Source: Sphingomonas sanguinis (GTDB lineage Bacteria; Pseudomonadota; Alphaproteobacteria; Sphingomonadales; Sphingomonadaceae). From it: a stretch of 64,000 nucleotides of DNA. The stretch is taken from contig NZ_CP079203.1 of NCBI RefSeq assembly GCF_019297835.1, positions 4,021,001 through 4,085,000 on the forward strand. Direction: 5' to 3'. The notes under the pieces were generated by a model. The model was not told the DNA's origin. It saw nothing but the letters and a program-made list of their open reading frames with translations, and did not search any database. This document shows, one piece after another, positions 51,716-62,060 of this stretch (the first letter of the stretch is position 1; each line of letters opens with the position of its first letter). The translations under genes and the position numbers were made by a program.

Positions 51716-53146
51716 TCAGTTGGTGACGGCGCGCAATCGGTTCAATGGATGCCAGGCGCGGCTGTTCGTCTGGAACTGACGCAGGCGCGGGGTGGCGAGC
51801 GACCAGCGCAAGGGGCGGGCGAGTGGAATGAAGGGCGTGTCGGCATTCACCGCCGCATCCGCCGCCGCGATCGCCGCGCTTCGTCCCGCCAGCGTGGGAG
51901 CGAGCCGCGCCTCCTCGATCGCCGCCATCGCCGCCTCGCCGCAGGGGGCGCAGGCCGTCGCGAGATACCAGCGCGCGCTGTCATAGGGTGCGACCGCGTC
52001 GATCAAGCGCAGGTCGGCGGGGGCATCGAGCGCCACCCGCTCCGGCGTGATGCCCACGGCCAGCAACGTCGCGCCGATCTGACCATAGAGCAGGTTCGCC
52101 CCCGGTCCCTGCGGCAAGGCGATGCGCAGTCGCACCGGCTGCCCCCAGGCGGCGACCCGCGCACGCGCGTCACCGCGCCGTTCGTCCAGGTTGAGCAGCG
52201 CCCAGCCGGGGATTTGCGGCGGTGCATCGGAATCGAGCGCGTCGGGCAGCAACCGGTCGGTGGCTTCCCAATTGGGTGCGATCGCCGCAAGCATGGCTCC
52301 CCGGTCGAAAGCGGCGGATAGCGCCTGCCGATTGGCGGCATCGCCCAGGAAGCCGTCGCGATTGACGATACCCAGGCCGAACAGCCCCGCCGCCGGATCG
52401 ATGCGGACGGCGGCCTGGTTGATCCGAACCGCGTCGAGCAGCGGCCAGGTCTCGAACCGGCCGCCGATCAGCAGGTCCGACTGCCCTCCCGCAAACCGCA
52501 AGATGGCGCGCGCCGGGCTTTCGGCGATCAGGCGGACATCATCCTCGGGTGCGGGAGTTGCCTCATCATCGGGTTCAGCCCGGCGAGGATCGGGAATGGG
52601 ACGCAGCAGCGGTGGCGGTCCCGACCGGATGATGCGGAACGGTCCGGTGCCACGACGCCCCCGGTCGATGATCGCCATTTCGGGCTGTGCGAACAGCTTG
52701 AGCAGGTCGGGGCGGGGACGCGACAGGCGGATCTCGATCACCTGCGGCGTCATGACGACGATCTCGTCTATCGCGGTCAGAAAGGGGGCCAGCGGATTGC
52801 CCGAGCCAGGCGACACCAGGCGACGCAGGATCGGCACGACCTGTTCGGCGGTGACGGGCGAGCCATCATTCCACTTGGCCTCACGCAGGCGGAAGATGAA
52901 GCTGCCGCCCTCGTCGATGACGATCCAGCGTTCGGCCAGCCCCGGCTCGATCTGGCCATTGGCGTCGAAACGGACCAGCCCCTGCGCCAGCGCGTCGCGC
53001 AGGACGCGGTGCGACGTATCGCCATCGGTGGCGGCAAGCATTCGGGATGAAGCGGAGGATGGGCCGGACTGGACCGTGCTGACGATTACGGCCCCATGAT
53101 CGGCATGACGCTCGCAGGCTGCCGTCGCCAGCAGGACGGCACCCAT
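51716..53146 (-). CDS. Solute-binding protein family 5-like lipoprotein
   Basis: The 476-residue protein has a lipobox signal (VLLATAAC), then an SBP_bac_5-type domain: LRDALAQGLVRFDANGQIEPGLAERW, SFIFRLREAKWNDGSPVTA, GTGPFRIIRSGPPP. Family members bind peptides or other solutes for ABC importers, but no permease or ATPase gene is adjacent, so it is an orphan. The start is ATG 53146, with ATG 53152 as alternative. The latter's first base is the final A of the tRNA-Leu CCA. There is no room for a ribosome site outside the tRNA. Confidence 0.85.
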   Translation of the reverse strand: MGAVLLATAACERHADHGAVIVSTVQSGPSSASSRMLAATDGDTSHRVLRDALAQGLVRFDANGQIEPGLAERWIVIDEGGSFIFRLREAKWNDGSPVTAEQVVPILRRLVSPGSGNPLAPFLTAIDEIVVMTPQVIEIRLSRPRPDLLKLFAQPEMAIIDRGRRGTGPFRIIRSGPPPLLRPIPDPRRAEPDDEATPAPEDDVRLIAESPARAILRFAGGQSDLLIGGRFETWPLLDAVRINQAAVRIDPAAGLFGLGIVNRDGFLGDAANRQALSAAFDRGAMLAAIAPNWEATDRLLPDALDSDAPPQIPGWALLNLDERRGDARARVAAWGQPVRLRIALPQGPGANLLYGQIGATLLAVGITPERVALDAPADLRLIDAVAPYDSARWYLATACAPCGEAAMAAIEEARLAPTLAGRSAAIAAADAAVNADTPFIPLARPLRWSLATPRLRQFQTNSRAWHPLNRLRAVTN

Positions 53147-53151
53147 CGCCA

Positions 53152-53235
53152 TGGTGCGGACGGCGGGACTCGAACCCGCACTCCATAGGAAGCCGATTTT
53201 AAGTCGGCAGCGTCTACCGGTTTCGCCACGTCCGC
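53152..53235 (-). tRNA. tRNA-Leu (TAA)
   Basis: On the minus strand GCGGACG (from 53235) pairs with CGTCCGC near 53156-53162, followed by A and encoded CCA (53152-53154). The anticodon loop CTTAAAA gives TAA, and a long variable arm typical of leucine tRNA is present. The GGTTCGAGTCC T-arm is intact. Confidence 0.95.
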
Positions 53236-53336
53236 GCACCGGCCCACGAAGATACCAGGATGCTGCGAAGGTCAAGGGCGGAGCCGTCGGAAAACCGGAA
53301 TCGCCGCGCCCTCATCGCCTCAGGACCGCAATGCGA

Positions 53337-53624
53337 TCACTCCGCCTCGACGTTCAGGCGCGCGCGCATTTCCTTGCCGGGTTTAAAATAGGGGACGCGC
53401 TTGGCGCAGACATCGACGGTTTCGCCGGTGCGGGGGTTGCGGCCGGTGCGGGCACCGCGCGCGCGGGTCGAAAAGGCGCCGAAGCCGCGCAGTTCGACGC
53501 GACCGTCATCTGCCAGCCGCTTGGTGATTTCATCGAAGAAAATCGTGACGATCAGCTCGATTTCACGCGGGTTCAGGCCCGGATTTCGCTGACCGATTTT
53601 TTGCACCAGTTCCGAACGGATCAT
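53337..53624 (-). CDS. ihfB: Integration host factor subunit beta
   Basis: The 95-residue HU/IHF-family DNA-bending protein has [46 protein letters not shown] (the DNA-contacting arm with Pro at its tip) and [15 protein letters not shown]. It follows rpsA on the same strand, the standard position for ihfB. Confidence 0.95.
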   Translation of the reverse strand: MIRSELVQKIGQRNPGLNPREIELIVTIFFDEITKRLADDGRVELRGFGAFSTRARGARTGRNPRTGETVDVCAKRVPYFKPGKEMRARLNVEAE

Positions 53625-53775
53625 CGTCTAGTCCCAAGCTTCAGACGAACCGTTCCTAACCTGTGTTTCTCGCTGCTGAAAGTATTTTTATTATACGATT
53701 AAACGACGCAGCGGTGTCGTTTGCCCGAAACCGGGACACGTTTTTGGAAAAACGCGCCCCGGTCCAGTAACTTAC

Positions 53776-55485
<1,710 letters not shown>

Positions 55486-55735
55486 AAAAGGGTTAGGTTC
55501 CTGAGAGTTTTTCGTCTCCGGTCGGGGATTCGGCCCCGGTCTTCGACGATGGCCGCGCCGACCCCATGTCGACGCCACCAGGCCCGAAGATGATGCTGAA
55601 ACACGGAAAAGCGGCGGTCCGCGACAAATGCGGAAAGGACGCTGGGGCAAGGCCCCGCGTCAGCCTCTCCGCGGAACAGGGTCCGCGAGCGGGGGCGCCT
55701 TAGCGGAAAATGGGGTTTTACGCAAGGTGAGGGAG
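55486..55735 (-). promoter_or_regulatory. rpsA leader region
   Basis: The stretch between repeat copy E and the rpsA start holds no credible gene. It is expected to carry the rpsA promoter and the 5' leader used for S1 autoregulation. A CGCGGA/TCCGCG hairpin lies at 55670-55687. I could not place a convincing -35/-10 pair. Confidence 0.4.
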
Positions 55736-55868
55736 ATCCTCCCCGGCACGGGGAGGGGGGATCGCCGCAAAGCGGTGGTGGAGCGGGCCTGCCGCGAATG
55801 ACATCGCTTGGGGCTGGCCCCCCTCCGCCAGCGCTCACGCGCTGCCACCTCCCCATGCTGGGGAGGAT
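55736..55868. repeat. Interspersed palindromic repeat, family I, copy E
   Basis: A 133-bp element bounded by ATCCTCCCCGGCACGGGGAG and its GGGGAGGAT-ending partner (55849-55868). It ends 4 bp from the cmk stop and separates cmk from rpsA. Confidence 0.87.
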
Positions 55869-55872
55869 TGGG

Positions 55873-56505
55873 TCAGCGCGCCTTCGTGGCGACTTGCGCG
55901 TCGACGAACTGGATCGCGCGGGCGACGGCGGCTTCGATCGTCAGGCTGGAGGTGTCCAGCGCCGCCGCGTCGGCCGCCTGGGTGAGGGGAGCCGTGGCGC
56001 GGCCGCTGTCGCGTTCGTCGCGGGCGCGGATATCGGCCAGCACCTGCTCGAACGACACGTCCGAGCCGTTCGCCGCCAATTCGTTATGCCGCCGCCGTGC
56101 CCGGACTTGGGAACTGGCCTTGACGAACAGCTTGGCGTCCGCGTCCGGCGCGATGACCGTGCCGATGTCGCGCCCGTCGAGGATCGCGCCGCCCGGCTGG
56201 TTGGCGAAGCGCTTCTGCCGCTGGAGCAGCGCGGCGCGGACCAGCGGGTGCGCCGACACGACCGAGGCGAGCTTGCCCGTCTCGTCATCACGCAGGGTGG
56301 GATCGGCCAGCAGGCTATCGTCGAAGCTGCACGCCGCGACGGCATCGGCCTCGCGGGTCGGGTCGAGATGCATCGCGCGCACCGTCGCCGCCACCGCGCG
56401 GTAGAGCAGGCCGGTGTCGAGATGCGGCAGGCCATAATGCCGGGCCAATGCGCGGGCGATGGTGCCCTTGCCGCTGGCGGCGGGGCCGTCGACCGCGATG
56501 ATCAT
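55873..56505 (-). CDS. cmk: Cytidylate kinase
   Basis: The 210-residue kinase phosphorylates CMP and dCMP. It has the P-loop VDGPAASGKGTIARAL, HLDTGLLYRAVAA, LDGRDIGTVIAPDAD and RARRRHNEL. ATG 56505 overlaps the aroA stop as ATGA, so it is coupled to aroA. Confidence 0.95.
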   Translation of the reverse strand: MIIAVDGPAASGKGTIARALARHYGLPHLDTGLLYRAVAATVRAMHLDPTREADAVAACSFDDSLLADPTLRDDETGKLASVVSAHPLVRAALLQRQKRFANQPGGAILDGRDIGTVIAPDADAKLFVKASSQVRARRRHNELAANGSDVSFEQVLADIRARDERDSGRATAPLTQAADAAALDTSSLTIEAAVARAIQFVDAQVATKAR

Positions 56506-57833
56506 GCCATGGCTCCCAGCTTTTCCAGCGTGTCGAAGAACACGGGATAGCTCGTCGCGACCGGTGCGGCATCGTCCAGCGTGATGGGATCGCGGGCGTT
56601 CAGCGCCGCGATGGTCATGCTCATCGCGATCCGGTGGTCGAGCAAGGTCGCGATGGTCGCGCCGCCGGGGATCGGATCGCCGCCGGTGCCGGTGACGGCC
56701 ATGCCGTCCTCGAATTCCTCGCAACGGACGCCGCATGCCCCGAGCGCGTTCGCCATGGCGGTGATGCGGTCCGATTCCTTGACGCGCAGTTCCTCGGCGC
56801 CGCGCGCGATGGTCGTGCCGGTCGCGAAGGCGGCGGCGACGAACAGCACCGGATATTCGTCGATCATGCTCGGCGTCAGTTCGGGCGGGACCTCGATCGC
56901 CGACAGGGGGGCATGACGGACACGCAGGTCCGCGACCGGCTCGCCGCCAACGATGCGCGCGTCGAGTTCGGTGATGTCGGCCCCCATCATCTTGAGCGCT
57001 TCGATGATGCCGGTGCGGGTCGGGTTCATGCCGACATTGGTGATCGTCACGTCGGCACCCGGCACGATCGATCCCGCGACCAGCCAGAAGGCGGCCGAGG
57101 ACGGGTCGCCCGGCACGACGATATTCTGCGGCTTCAACTCCGCCTGCCCGCGAATCGTGATGATCCGGCCCTCAGGCGAGGGGGTGACGGTCAGCTCGGC
57201 GCCGAAGCCCGCCAGCATCCGCTCGCTATGGTCGCGGGTCGCGATCGGTTCGATCACCGTCGTCTCGCCCGGTGTGTTGAGGCCCGCCAGCAGGATCGCC
57301 GACTTCACCTGCGCCGAGGCGACGGGCAGGGTGTAGCGGATCGGCACGGCCGGATTGGTGCCCCGGACCATCAGGGGCAGGCGACCGCCCGGCGTATCCT
57401 GCACTTCCGCCCCCATCTGCGACAGCGGCTCGATCACGCGGCCCATCGGGCGCTTCGACAAAGAGGCGTCACCGATGAAGGTCGCGGTGATCGGATGGCT
57501 GGCCACCAGACCCATCAGCAGCCGCGTCGAGGTGCCCGAATTGCCCATGTCGAGCGCGGTCTCGGGCTGGAGCAGCCCGCCGACGCCGACACCGTGGATC
57601 ACCCACACCCCGTCATCCTGCCGGACGATGTCCGCGCCCATCGCGCGCATCGCGGCGGCGGTGGCGAGCACGTCCTCGCCCTCCAGCAGGCCCTCGACGC
57701 GGCTTTCACCGACCGCGAGCGCGGAGAGCATCAGCGAGCGGTGGCTGATCGATTTGTCGCCTGGAACGGCGATGGTGCCACGAAGGGCGGCGGCGGCTCG
57801 AACGGTGCGAGGCTGGGGAAGGGTGTGCGCCAT
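56502..57833 (-). CDS. aroA: 3-phosphoshikimate 1-carboxyvinyltransferase (EPSP synthase)
   Basis: The 443-residue shikimate-pathway enzyme has VPGDKSISHRSLMLSALA, MGNSGTSTRLLMG, GDASLSKRPM, VASAQVKSAILLAGL, EELRVKESDRI and TLLDHRIAMSM. The GNSGTSTR loop rather than GNAGTAMR places it in the class II type. ATG 57833 gives MAHTLPQPRTVRAAA; longer readings run through the divergent gene. Confidence 0.95.
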   Translation of the reverse strand: MAHTLPQPRTVRAAAALRGTIAVPGDKSISHRSLMLSALAVGESRVEGLLEGEDVLATAAAMRAMGADIVRQDDGVWVIHGVGVGGLLQPETALDMGNSGTSTRLLMGLVASHPITATFIGDASLSKRPMGRVIEPLSQMGAEVQDTPGGRLPLMVRGTNPAVPIRYTLPVASAQVKSAILLAGLNTPGETTVIEPIATRDHSERMLAGFGAELTVTPSPEGRIITIRGQAELKPQNIVVPGDPSSAAFWLVAGSIVPGADVTITNVGMNPTRTGIIEALKMMGADITELDARIVGGEPVADLRVRHAPLSAIEVPPELTPSMIDEYPVLFVAAAFATGTTIARGAEELRVKESDRITAMANALGACGVRCEEFEDGMAVTGTGGDPIPGGATIATLLDHRIAMSMTIAALNARDPITLDDAAPVATSYPVFFDTLEKLGAMA

Positions 57834-57929
57834 AGATGGCGCGGGCTTTTGACAGGGGGCTTGCGCTGTGGCAAGGCGCGCCCACTTTTCGCTCCGGCGG
57901 AAAACCCAATTCCGAAAGGTATGAACGGC

Positions 57930-58253
57930 ATGATCAAGCCGGAATGGGGCACGAAGCGTACGTGCCCGAAATGCGCGACGCGTTTCTACGACCTCGAAAA
58001 GGACGACCCCGTCACCTGCATCAATTGCGGGACGCAGTGGGAGCCCGAGCCCATCCTGAAGTCCAAGCAGCCCCTGCCGTTCGAGCAGGCCAAGCCGGAG
58101 AACAAGGAAGCCGACAGCGATCTGGCGGGCGGTGACGACGAAGATCTGGACATCACCGGTGAGGACGAAGAGCCCTCGCCCGACGATGAAGTCGATCTGG
58201 GCGGCGACGACGATCTGGGCGTGGAAACGTCCAGCGAGGACGACGAACACTGA
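57930..58253 (+). CDS. TIGR02300-family zinc-ribbon-like protein
   Basis: The 107-residue protein begins MIKPEWGTKRTCPKCATRFY, then DPVTCINCGTQWEP, giving two CxxC pairs that can bind zinc. The C-terminal half is very acidic (GDDEDLDITGEDEEPSPDDE). This family is restricted to alphaproteobacteria and its function is unknown. ATG 57930 is chosen (AAAGG 9 nt upstream); ATG 57921 is also in frame. It is divergent from aroA. Confidence 0.9.
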   Translation: MIKPEWGTKRTCPKCATRFYDLEKDDPVTCINCGTQWEPEPILKSKQPLPFEQAKPENKEADSDLAGGDDEDLDITGEDEEPSPDDEVDLGGDDDLGVETSSEDDEH

Positions 58254-58340
58254 GTTGTCCGAAGGGGCTCGGCGGGTGCTTGAAAAAAGTGCTTGCCGAG
58301 CCACGGCGGCCCCGCTAGTGGGCTGCCTCCACAGCGGAAC

Positions 58341-58416
58341 GGGGCCGTAGCTCAGCTGGGAGAGCGCTGCAATGGCATTGCAGAGGTCAGGGGTTCGATC
58401 CCCCTCGGCTCCACCA
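58341..58416 (+). tRNA. tRNA-Ala (GGC), copy 1
   Basis: GGGGCCG at 58341 pairs with CGGCTCC before ACCA (ends 58416). The anticodon loop ATGGCAT gives GGC. The D-arm TAGCTCAGCTGGGAGAGC and T-arm GGTTCGATCC are intact. Confidence 0.97.
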
Positions 58417-58492
58417 TTCCGCCGAAACAGCCGCATGTGACCATGCGCTGACAGGCCAGTCCGCATCCCGCCGGACCCGCGCCGAAATCGAT

Positions 58493-58568
58493 GGGGCCGT
58501 AGCTCAGCTGGGAGAGCGCTGCAATGGCATTGCAGAGGTCAGGGGTTCGATCCCCCTCGGCTCCACCA
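58493..58568 (+). tRNA. tRNA-Ala (GGC), copy 2
   Basis: Identical over 76 bp to the tRNA 76 bp upstream, including encoded CCA, with unrelated spacer between them. It is followed by TCTTTTCC. Confidence 0.97.
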
Positions 58569-58623
58569 TCTTTTCCGACATAACCCAAACATGACGCCAT
58601 CCCGGTTTCACCGTAGGTGGCCT

Positions 58624-60363
58624 TTATGGGTTGGTCGTAATGACACGCATTCCACTGAGCGTCCGACGGCAGTCGGTGTTGACGGGTTGCGTCAACCGCA
58701 TCTGCTGCACCGTCTCGCGCGTCAGCCCCTGCGGCAGATAGCGGATCGTCCGCCGCGTACCGTGATCGTCGACCAGCAGGGCATAGGAGCGCATGGCGTT
58801 GCCCGGTTCCCCCTCGACCCGCTCCAGGATTTTCATGCCATTGCGAAGTCCTGCCGCATAGGCAGGCAGGGCGGGATCCACCCCGGTCGCGATATTGCCT
58901 GATGCGGCGGTTGCCTCGGTATCGAAGCCGCGCGAGAAGACCGGGCGCTGCGAGGTAACCATGGTCGCGCAGGGACCGAACGCGTCGGCGGGCAGGAGAA
59001 TGGGCTGTCCTTCCCTCAGATAGCGCCGCTCGTCGGTCGTTATGTCCAGGCCGCTTGCCTGCGCACTCTGGCGGAACAGTGCGGCCGCCGTTCCCTTGAC
59101 GGTGCGAGCGCGGGCCAGTTGATCGTGCAGAACCGTGTCCAGATTGCGTCGTCCGCCGCTCGCGGCGAGCAACCGGGCGTTCCATAGTGCGGCCAGCATC
59201 GCGCCGCGTTGATACGGCATTTTTCCGGCCGCCTGATCGCTCCAGAAGGCAGCGGTCGTCTGGGCGTCCGTCATGCCCCTGGCCGTCGATCCGGCGTAGA
59301 GCGCGAACATCGTGTTCCACATTTCAGCGAATCGCTCCGGGGTGATCAACCCGGAGCGCAGGAGAAGTGCGCGAGCGTAATAGTCGGTGAAGCCTTCGCT
59401 GAACCAATATTCCGGATGCGACTGCTCCTCACGATCGTCGACATTGCGCAGCCGCGGCGAGTTCCAGCTATGGAAATATTCGTGCGCCAGCAGCCATTTC
59501 AGGTCTTCGGCGGACATCCTTTGGTCCATCCACAGCGCAAAGGCATCGCCACGGCCGGTACCGCCATAGCTGCTGGTCATCGGCTTGGCGACGAGCGGTG
59601 CGGCCGTGACGAGAAAAGGGGCACCGCGATCGGTGTTCCAGAAGTCCCGCTCCACGCCGATGATCCGGCGCGACAAATCCGCGAGTTCTTCGGACGAAAA
59701 GGCATAACGGCCGACACTGGCGATGCGGACGCCCGATCCGTCCGTTGCCGGAGACAGCCGTAGCTCCCGGCCGCCGATCACGATGCTCTCGTCTATATCG
59801 TCGATCGTCCCCGGCCGCTTCGCTTTCCGCTGCTGTCCCGCGAGATGCTCCAAATCGGAGGCAAAGCCGATGCCGGGTGCGCCGACCCAGTCGAAGGTTG
59901 CGGGAATATCCGTTCGGGTACCAGGATGCGCGAACAGGGCATTGCCGACCGCGTAGAACCAGCCGGGACGGATCACCGGGCGCGCCTGTTCGCTATCCTC
60001 TACGGTTGGGTCATGGTCATAAGCGGAAATGATGCGATAGGTCGCGGTCAGGCGAGCGCCCGGCGGCGCGATGATCCGCCAATGGCCTCCCGCTTCAGCC
60101 TTGAGCGCGGTGGCGCCCTCTACCTTCATGTCGCGCGCCCATTGCCATAGCCGCTTTTCACCCGCCCAACTGCTGTTCCAGTGCAGATCGGTGGTACCCG
60201 ATGGATCGCCCTGGAAGTCTATCTCAACACGCAAGCCGATCAGCATATTGCCCGCCAATTCAGGCTTGAGCCGATAATGTACGGGCTTGATCCTGGCGCT
60301 CGGCGCAGCGGCGATCAGGGATAGGGCGGCAAAGGCGATGAGAAGGGCGCGCATGAAAGGCAT
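58624..60363 (-). CDS. M61-family peptidase (glycyl aminopeptidase-like), secreted
   Basis: The 579-residue protein has a signal peptide (cleaved near IAAAPS) and an M61 catalytic domain with zinc motif HEYFH (residues 294-298, LAHEYFHSWNSPRLRN) and the third ligand Glu323 in FSEGFTDYYA. A C-terminal PDZ-like region (GVDPALPAYAAGLRNGMKI) follows. It is likely a periplasmic peptidase; specificity unknown. The start may be ATG 60354 instead. No partner genes. Confidence 0.88.
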   Translation of the reverse strand: MPFMRALLIAFAALSLIAAAPSARIKPVHYRLKPELAGNMLIGLRVEIDFQGDPSGTTDLHWNSSWAGEKRLWQWARDMKVEGATALKAEAGGHWRIIAPPGARLTATYRIISAYDHDPTVEDSEQARPVIRPGWFYAVGNALFAHPGTRTDIPATFDWVGAPGIGFASDLEHLAGQQRKAKRPGTIDDIDESIVIGGRELRLSPATDGSGVRIASVGRYAFSSEELADLSRRIIGVERDFWNTDRGAPFLVTAAPLVAKPMTSSYGGTGRGDAFALWMDQRMSAEDLKWLLAHEYFHSWNSPRLRNVDDREEQSHPEYWFSEGFTDYYARALLLRSGLITPERFAEMWNTMFALYAGSTARGMTDAQTTAAFWSDQAAGKMPYQRGAMLAALWNARLLAASGGRRNLDTVLHDQLARARTVKGTAAALFRQSAQASGLDITTDERRYLREGQPILLPADAFGPCATMVTSQRPVFSRGFDTEATAASGNIATGVDPALPAYAAGLRNGMKILERVEGEPGNAMRSYALLVDDHGTRRTIRYLPQGLTRETVQQMRLTQPVNTDCRRTLSGMRVITTNP

Positions 60364-60411
60364 CGTACCGGATCGGTCATGTTCTACAATTCGCCTCGAT
60401 CCCGATCGCCC

Positions 60412-60442
60412 AAAGAAAAAGGCCCCGACTTTCGCCGGAGCC
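60412..60442 (-). terminator. Rho-independent terminator of the chemoreceptor gene
   Basis: On the minus strand GGCTCCG pairs with CGGGGCC (one G-U) across an 8-nt loop, followed by TTTTTCTTTG, 25 bp after the stop. Confidence 0.85.
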
Positions 60443-60467
60443 CAGTTTGTCCTCGGGGGATTGAGGA

Positions 60468-61928
60468 TCAGCCTGTAGCGAGTCGTCGCTGCATCTGGTG
60501 AACCGGGTTGCGTGGGTCGCCCGTGATGTCGGCCAAGCGAAAGCGGGCGACTTCGCGGGCCAGCGTCTCTGCTTCTTGCGCCAGGGTGCGGGCGGCGTCG
60601 GTGGCCTGTTCTACCATGGCGGCATTGCGCTGGGTCACGCCGTCCATCTCGGCGACGGCGGTGTTGACCTGTTGCAGGCCGATCGACTGCTGGCTGGCCG
60701 AGGCGGCGATCTGCGACACGAGGTCGCTGATCTCGCCGATCCGGCCGATGATCCGTTGAAGCGCCTCACCCGCCTCGTTGACCAGTTCGACGCCTGCGCC
60801 GACCTGGTCGGAGGAGGCGAGGATGCGCGTCTTCACATCCTTGGCCGCTTCGGCCGAGCGCTGCGCCAGGGCGCGCACTTCGCTGGCGACGACGGCGAAG
60901 CCCTTGCCCGCTTCACCCGCCCGGGCGGCCTCGACGCCCGCATTCAGCGCGAGCAGGTTGGTCTGGAACGAGATGCCGTCGATGACGCTGATGATCTCGC
61001 TGATCTCGGATGACGAGCGTTCGATGCCGCCCATCGCCTCGACCGCGCGGCGGACGATCTGGCCCGATTCCTCGGCCTCGGTCCGGGCCTCGCCGACGAT
61101 CCGGTTGGCGCGCGAGGCGCCGTCGGCGGTCTGGCGGACGGTCGAGGTGATCTGCTGCATGGCGGCGGCGGTTTCCTCCAGCGAGGCGGCCTGCTGCTTG
61201 GTGCGGTCGGACAGGTCGTCCGACGCCTGGCGGATGTCGCCCGAGCCGACGCGGATATGCTCGCCCGACTGGGTGACGACGCCCAGCGTCGCGCACATTT
61301 GCGCGCGCATCGCCTCGAAACTGTCGGCCAGCGCCTGATATTCGGACGGCAGGCCGTCGAGCGAGGCGGTCAGGTCGCCCTTTGCCATCCGGTCGAAGAC
61401 TGCGCCGCACCGCTCGATCACCGCCCGGCGCCCCGCCTGCTCGGCCTCGAAATAGGAGGCGAGCGCGATGTCCATATCGATCAGCGACGCCTTGACCAGC
61501 GCGGTCGCCGCCCGTGCCCGGCGCCGTGCGCCGAACGGCCAGAACAGTCGCCCCAGGATCAGCTTGGGCAGGACATATTCCAGCATCCGGGCATAGCCGC
61601 TGATATACCAGGTCGGCGCCAGCCCGATCCGCGCATGGACTTGCCCAATATGGGTCGAGGCCGCGGCATAGTCGCGGTCCAGCGGTCCCGAGAACAGCTT
61701 TTGCCAATGTTCCATCTGCTTGTCGCGGGCATGTTCCATCCGCGCCTGCGACGCGAAAAGGCCCCGGATCTGCACGGTGTTGGCGATGTGCCGGTACAGC
61801 GCGGTCAGCGCGGCGGGCGCATGACGTTCGATCGCGCGCTTGATCGTCGGGAAGGTCGAATAGCTTCCCGCGCTATAGTCGAACGCGGCCAATCGCTGTT
61901 CAAAATCAATATGTTCCGATCCGCTCAC
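60468..61928 (-). CDS. Globin-coupled methyl-accepting chemotaxis protein
   Basis: The 486-residue soluble receptor has an N-terminal protoglobin-type sensor (about residues 10-175) with candidate proximal His98 in GQVHARIGLAPTWYISGY, like HemAT. A helical/HAMP-like linker follows, then an MCP signalling domain with ISVIDGISFQTNLLALNAGV at the hairpin tip. It has no membrane span. It probably senses oxygen by haem and signals through CheA/CheW, whose genes are not here. GTG 61928 is the start because AGGAGG lies 7 nt upstream; ATG 61949 precedes that site. Confidence 0.9.
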   Translation of the reverse strand: MSGSEHIDFEQRLAAFDYSAGSYSTFPTIKRAIERHAPAALTALYRHIANTVQIRGLFASQARMEHARDKQMEHWQKLFSGPLDRDYAAASTHIGQVHARIGLAPTWYISGYARMLEYVLPKLILGRLFWPFGARRRARAATALVKASLIDMDIALASYFEAEQAGRRAVIERCGAVFDRMAKGDLTASLDGLPSEYQALADSFEAMRAQMCATLGVVTQSGEHIRVGSGDIRQASDDLSDRTKQQAASLEETAAAMQQITSTVRQTADGASRANRIVGEARTEAEESGQIVRRAVEAMGGIERSSSEISEIISVIDGISFQTNLLALNAGVEAARAGEAGKGFAVVASEVRALAQRSAEAAKDVKTRILASSDQVGAGVELVNEAGEALQRIIGRIGEISDLVSQIAASASQQSIGLQQVNTAVAEMDGVTQRNAAMVEQATDAARTLAQEAETLAREVARFRLADITGDPRNPVHQMQRRLATG

Positions 61929-62026
61929 GGCACATCCTCCTGCCGTCATGGCTAGGTCCGGGATGGTTAAGAAGCGGTATTGCCTGCAATTTTTCTGTAT
62001 GATCCAGATTACAATAGGGGAACGGG

Positions 62027-62052
62027 GCCGGGGCTGCCGAAACGACCCCGGC
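62027..62052. terminator. GC-rich hairpin after the M3 peptidase gene
   Basis: GCCGGGG and CCCCGGC form a 7-bp stem around 12 nt, 8 bp past the M3 peptidase stop. On that strand no T-run follows, so it is a weak terminator at best. Confidence 0.4.
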
Positions 62053-62060
62053 TTTTCGTT

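Noticed and set aside
56634..57900. Long plus-strand reading frame ahead of the TIGR02300 gene
   Set aside because: It is the antisense shadow of aroA. Its residues are Arg/Asp/Gly-rich without any domain, and only the last 107 codons match a family.
58341..58568. Genomic island integrated at tRNA-Ala
   Set aside because: Both tRNAs are intact, with no integrase, attachment duplication or change in neighbours.
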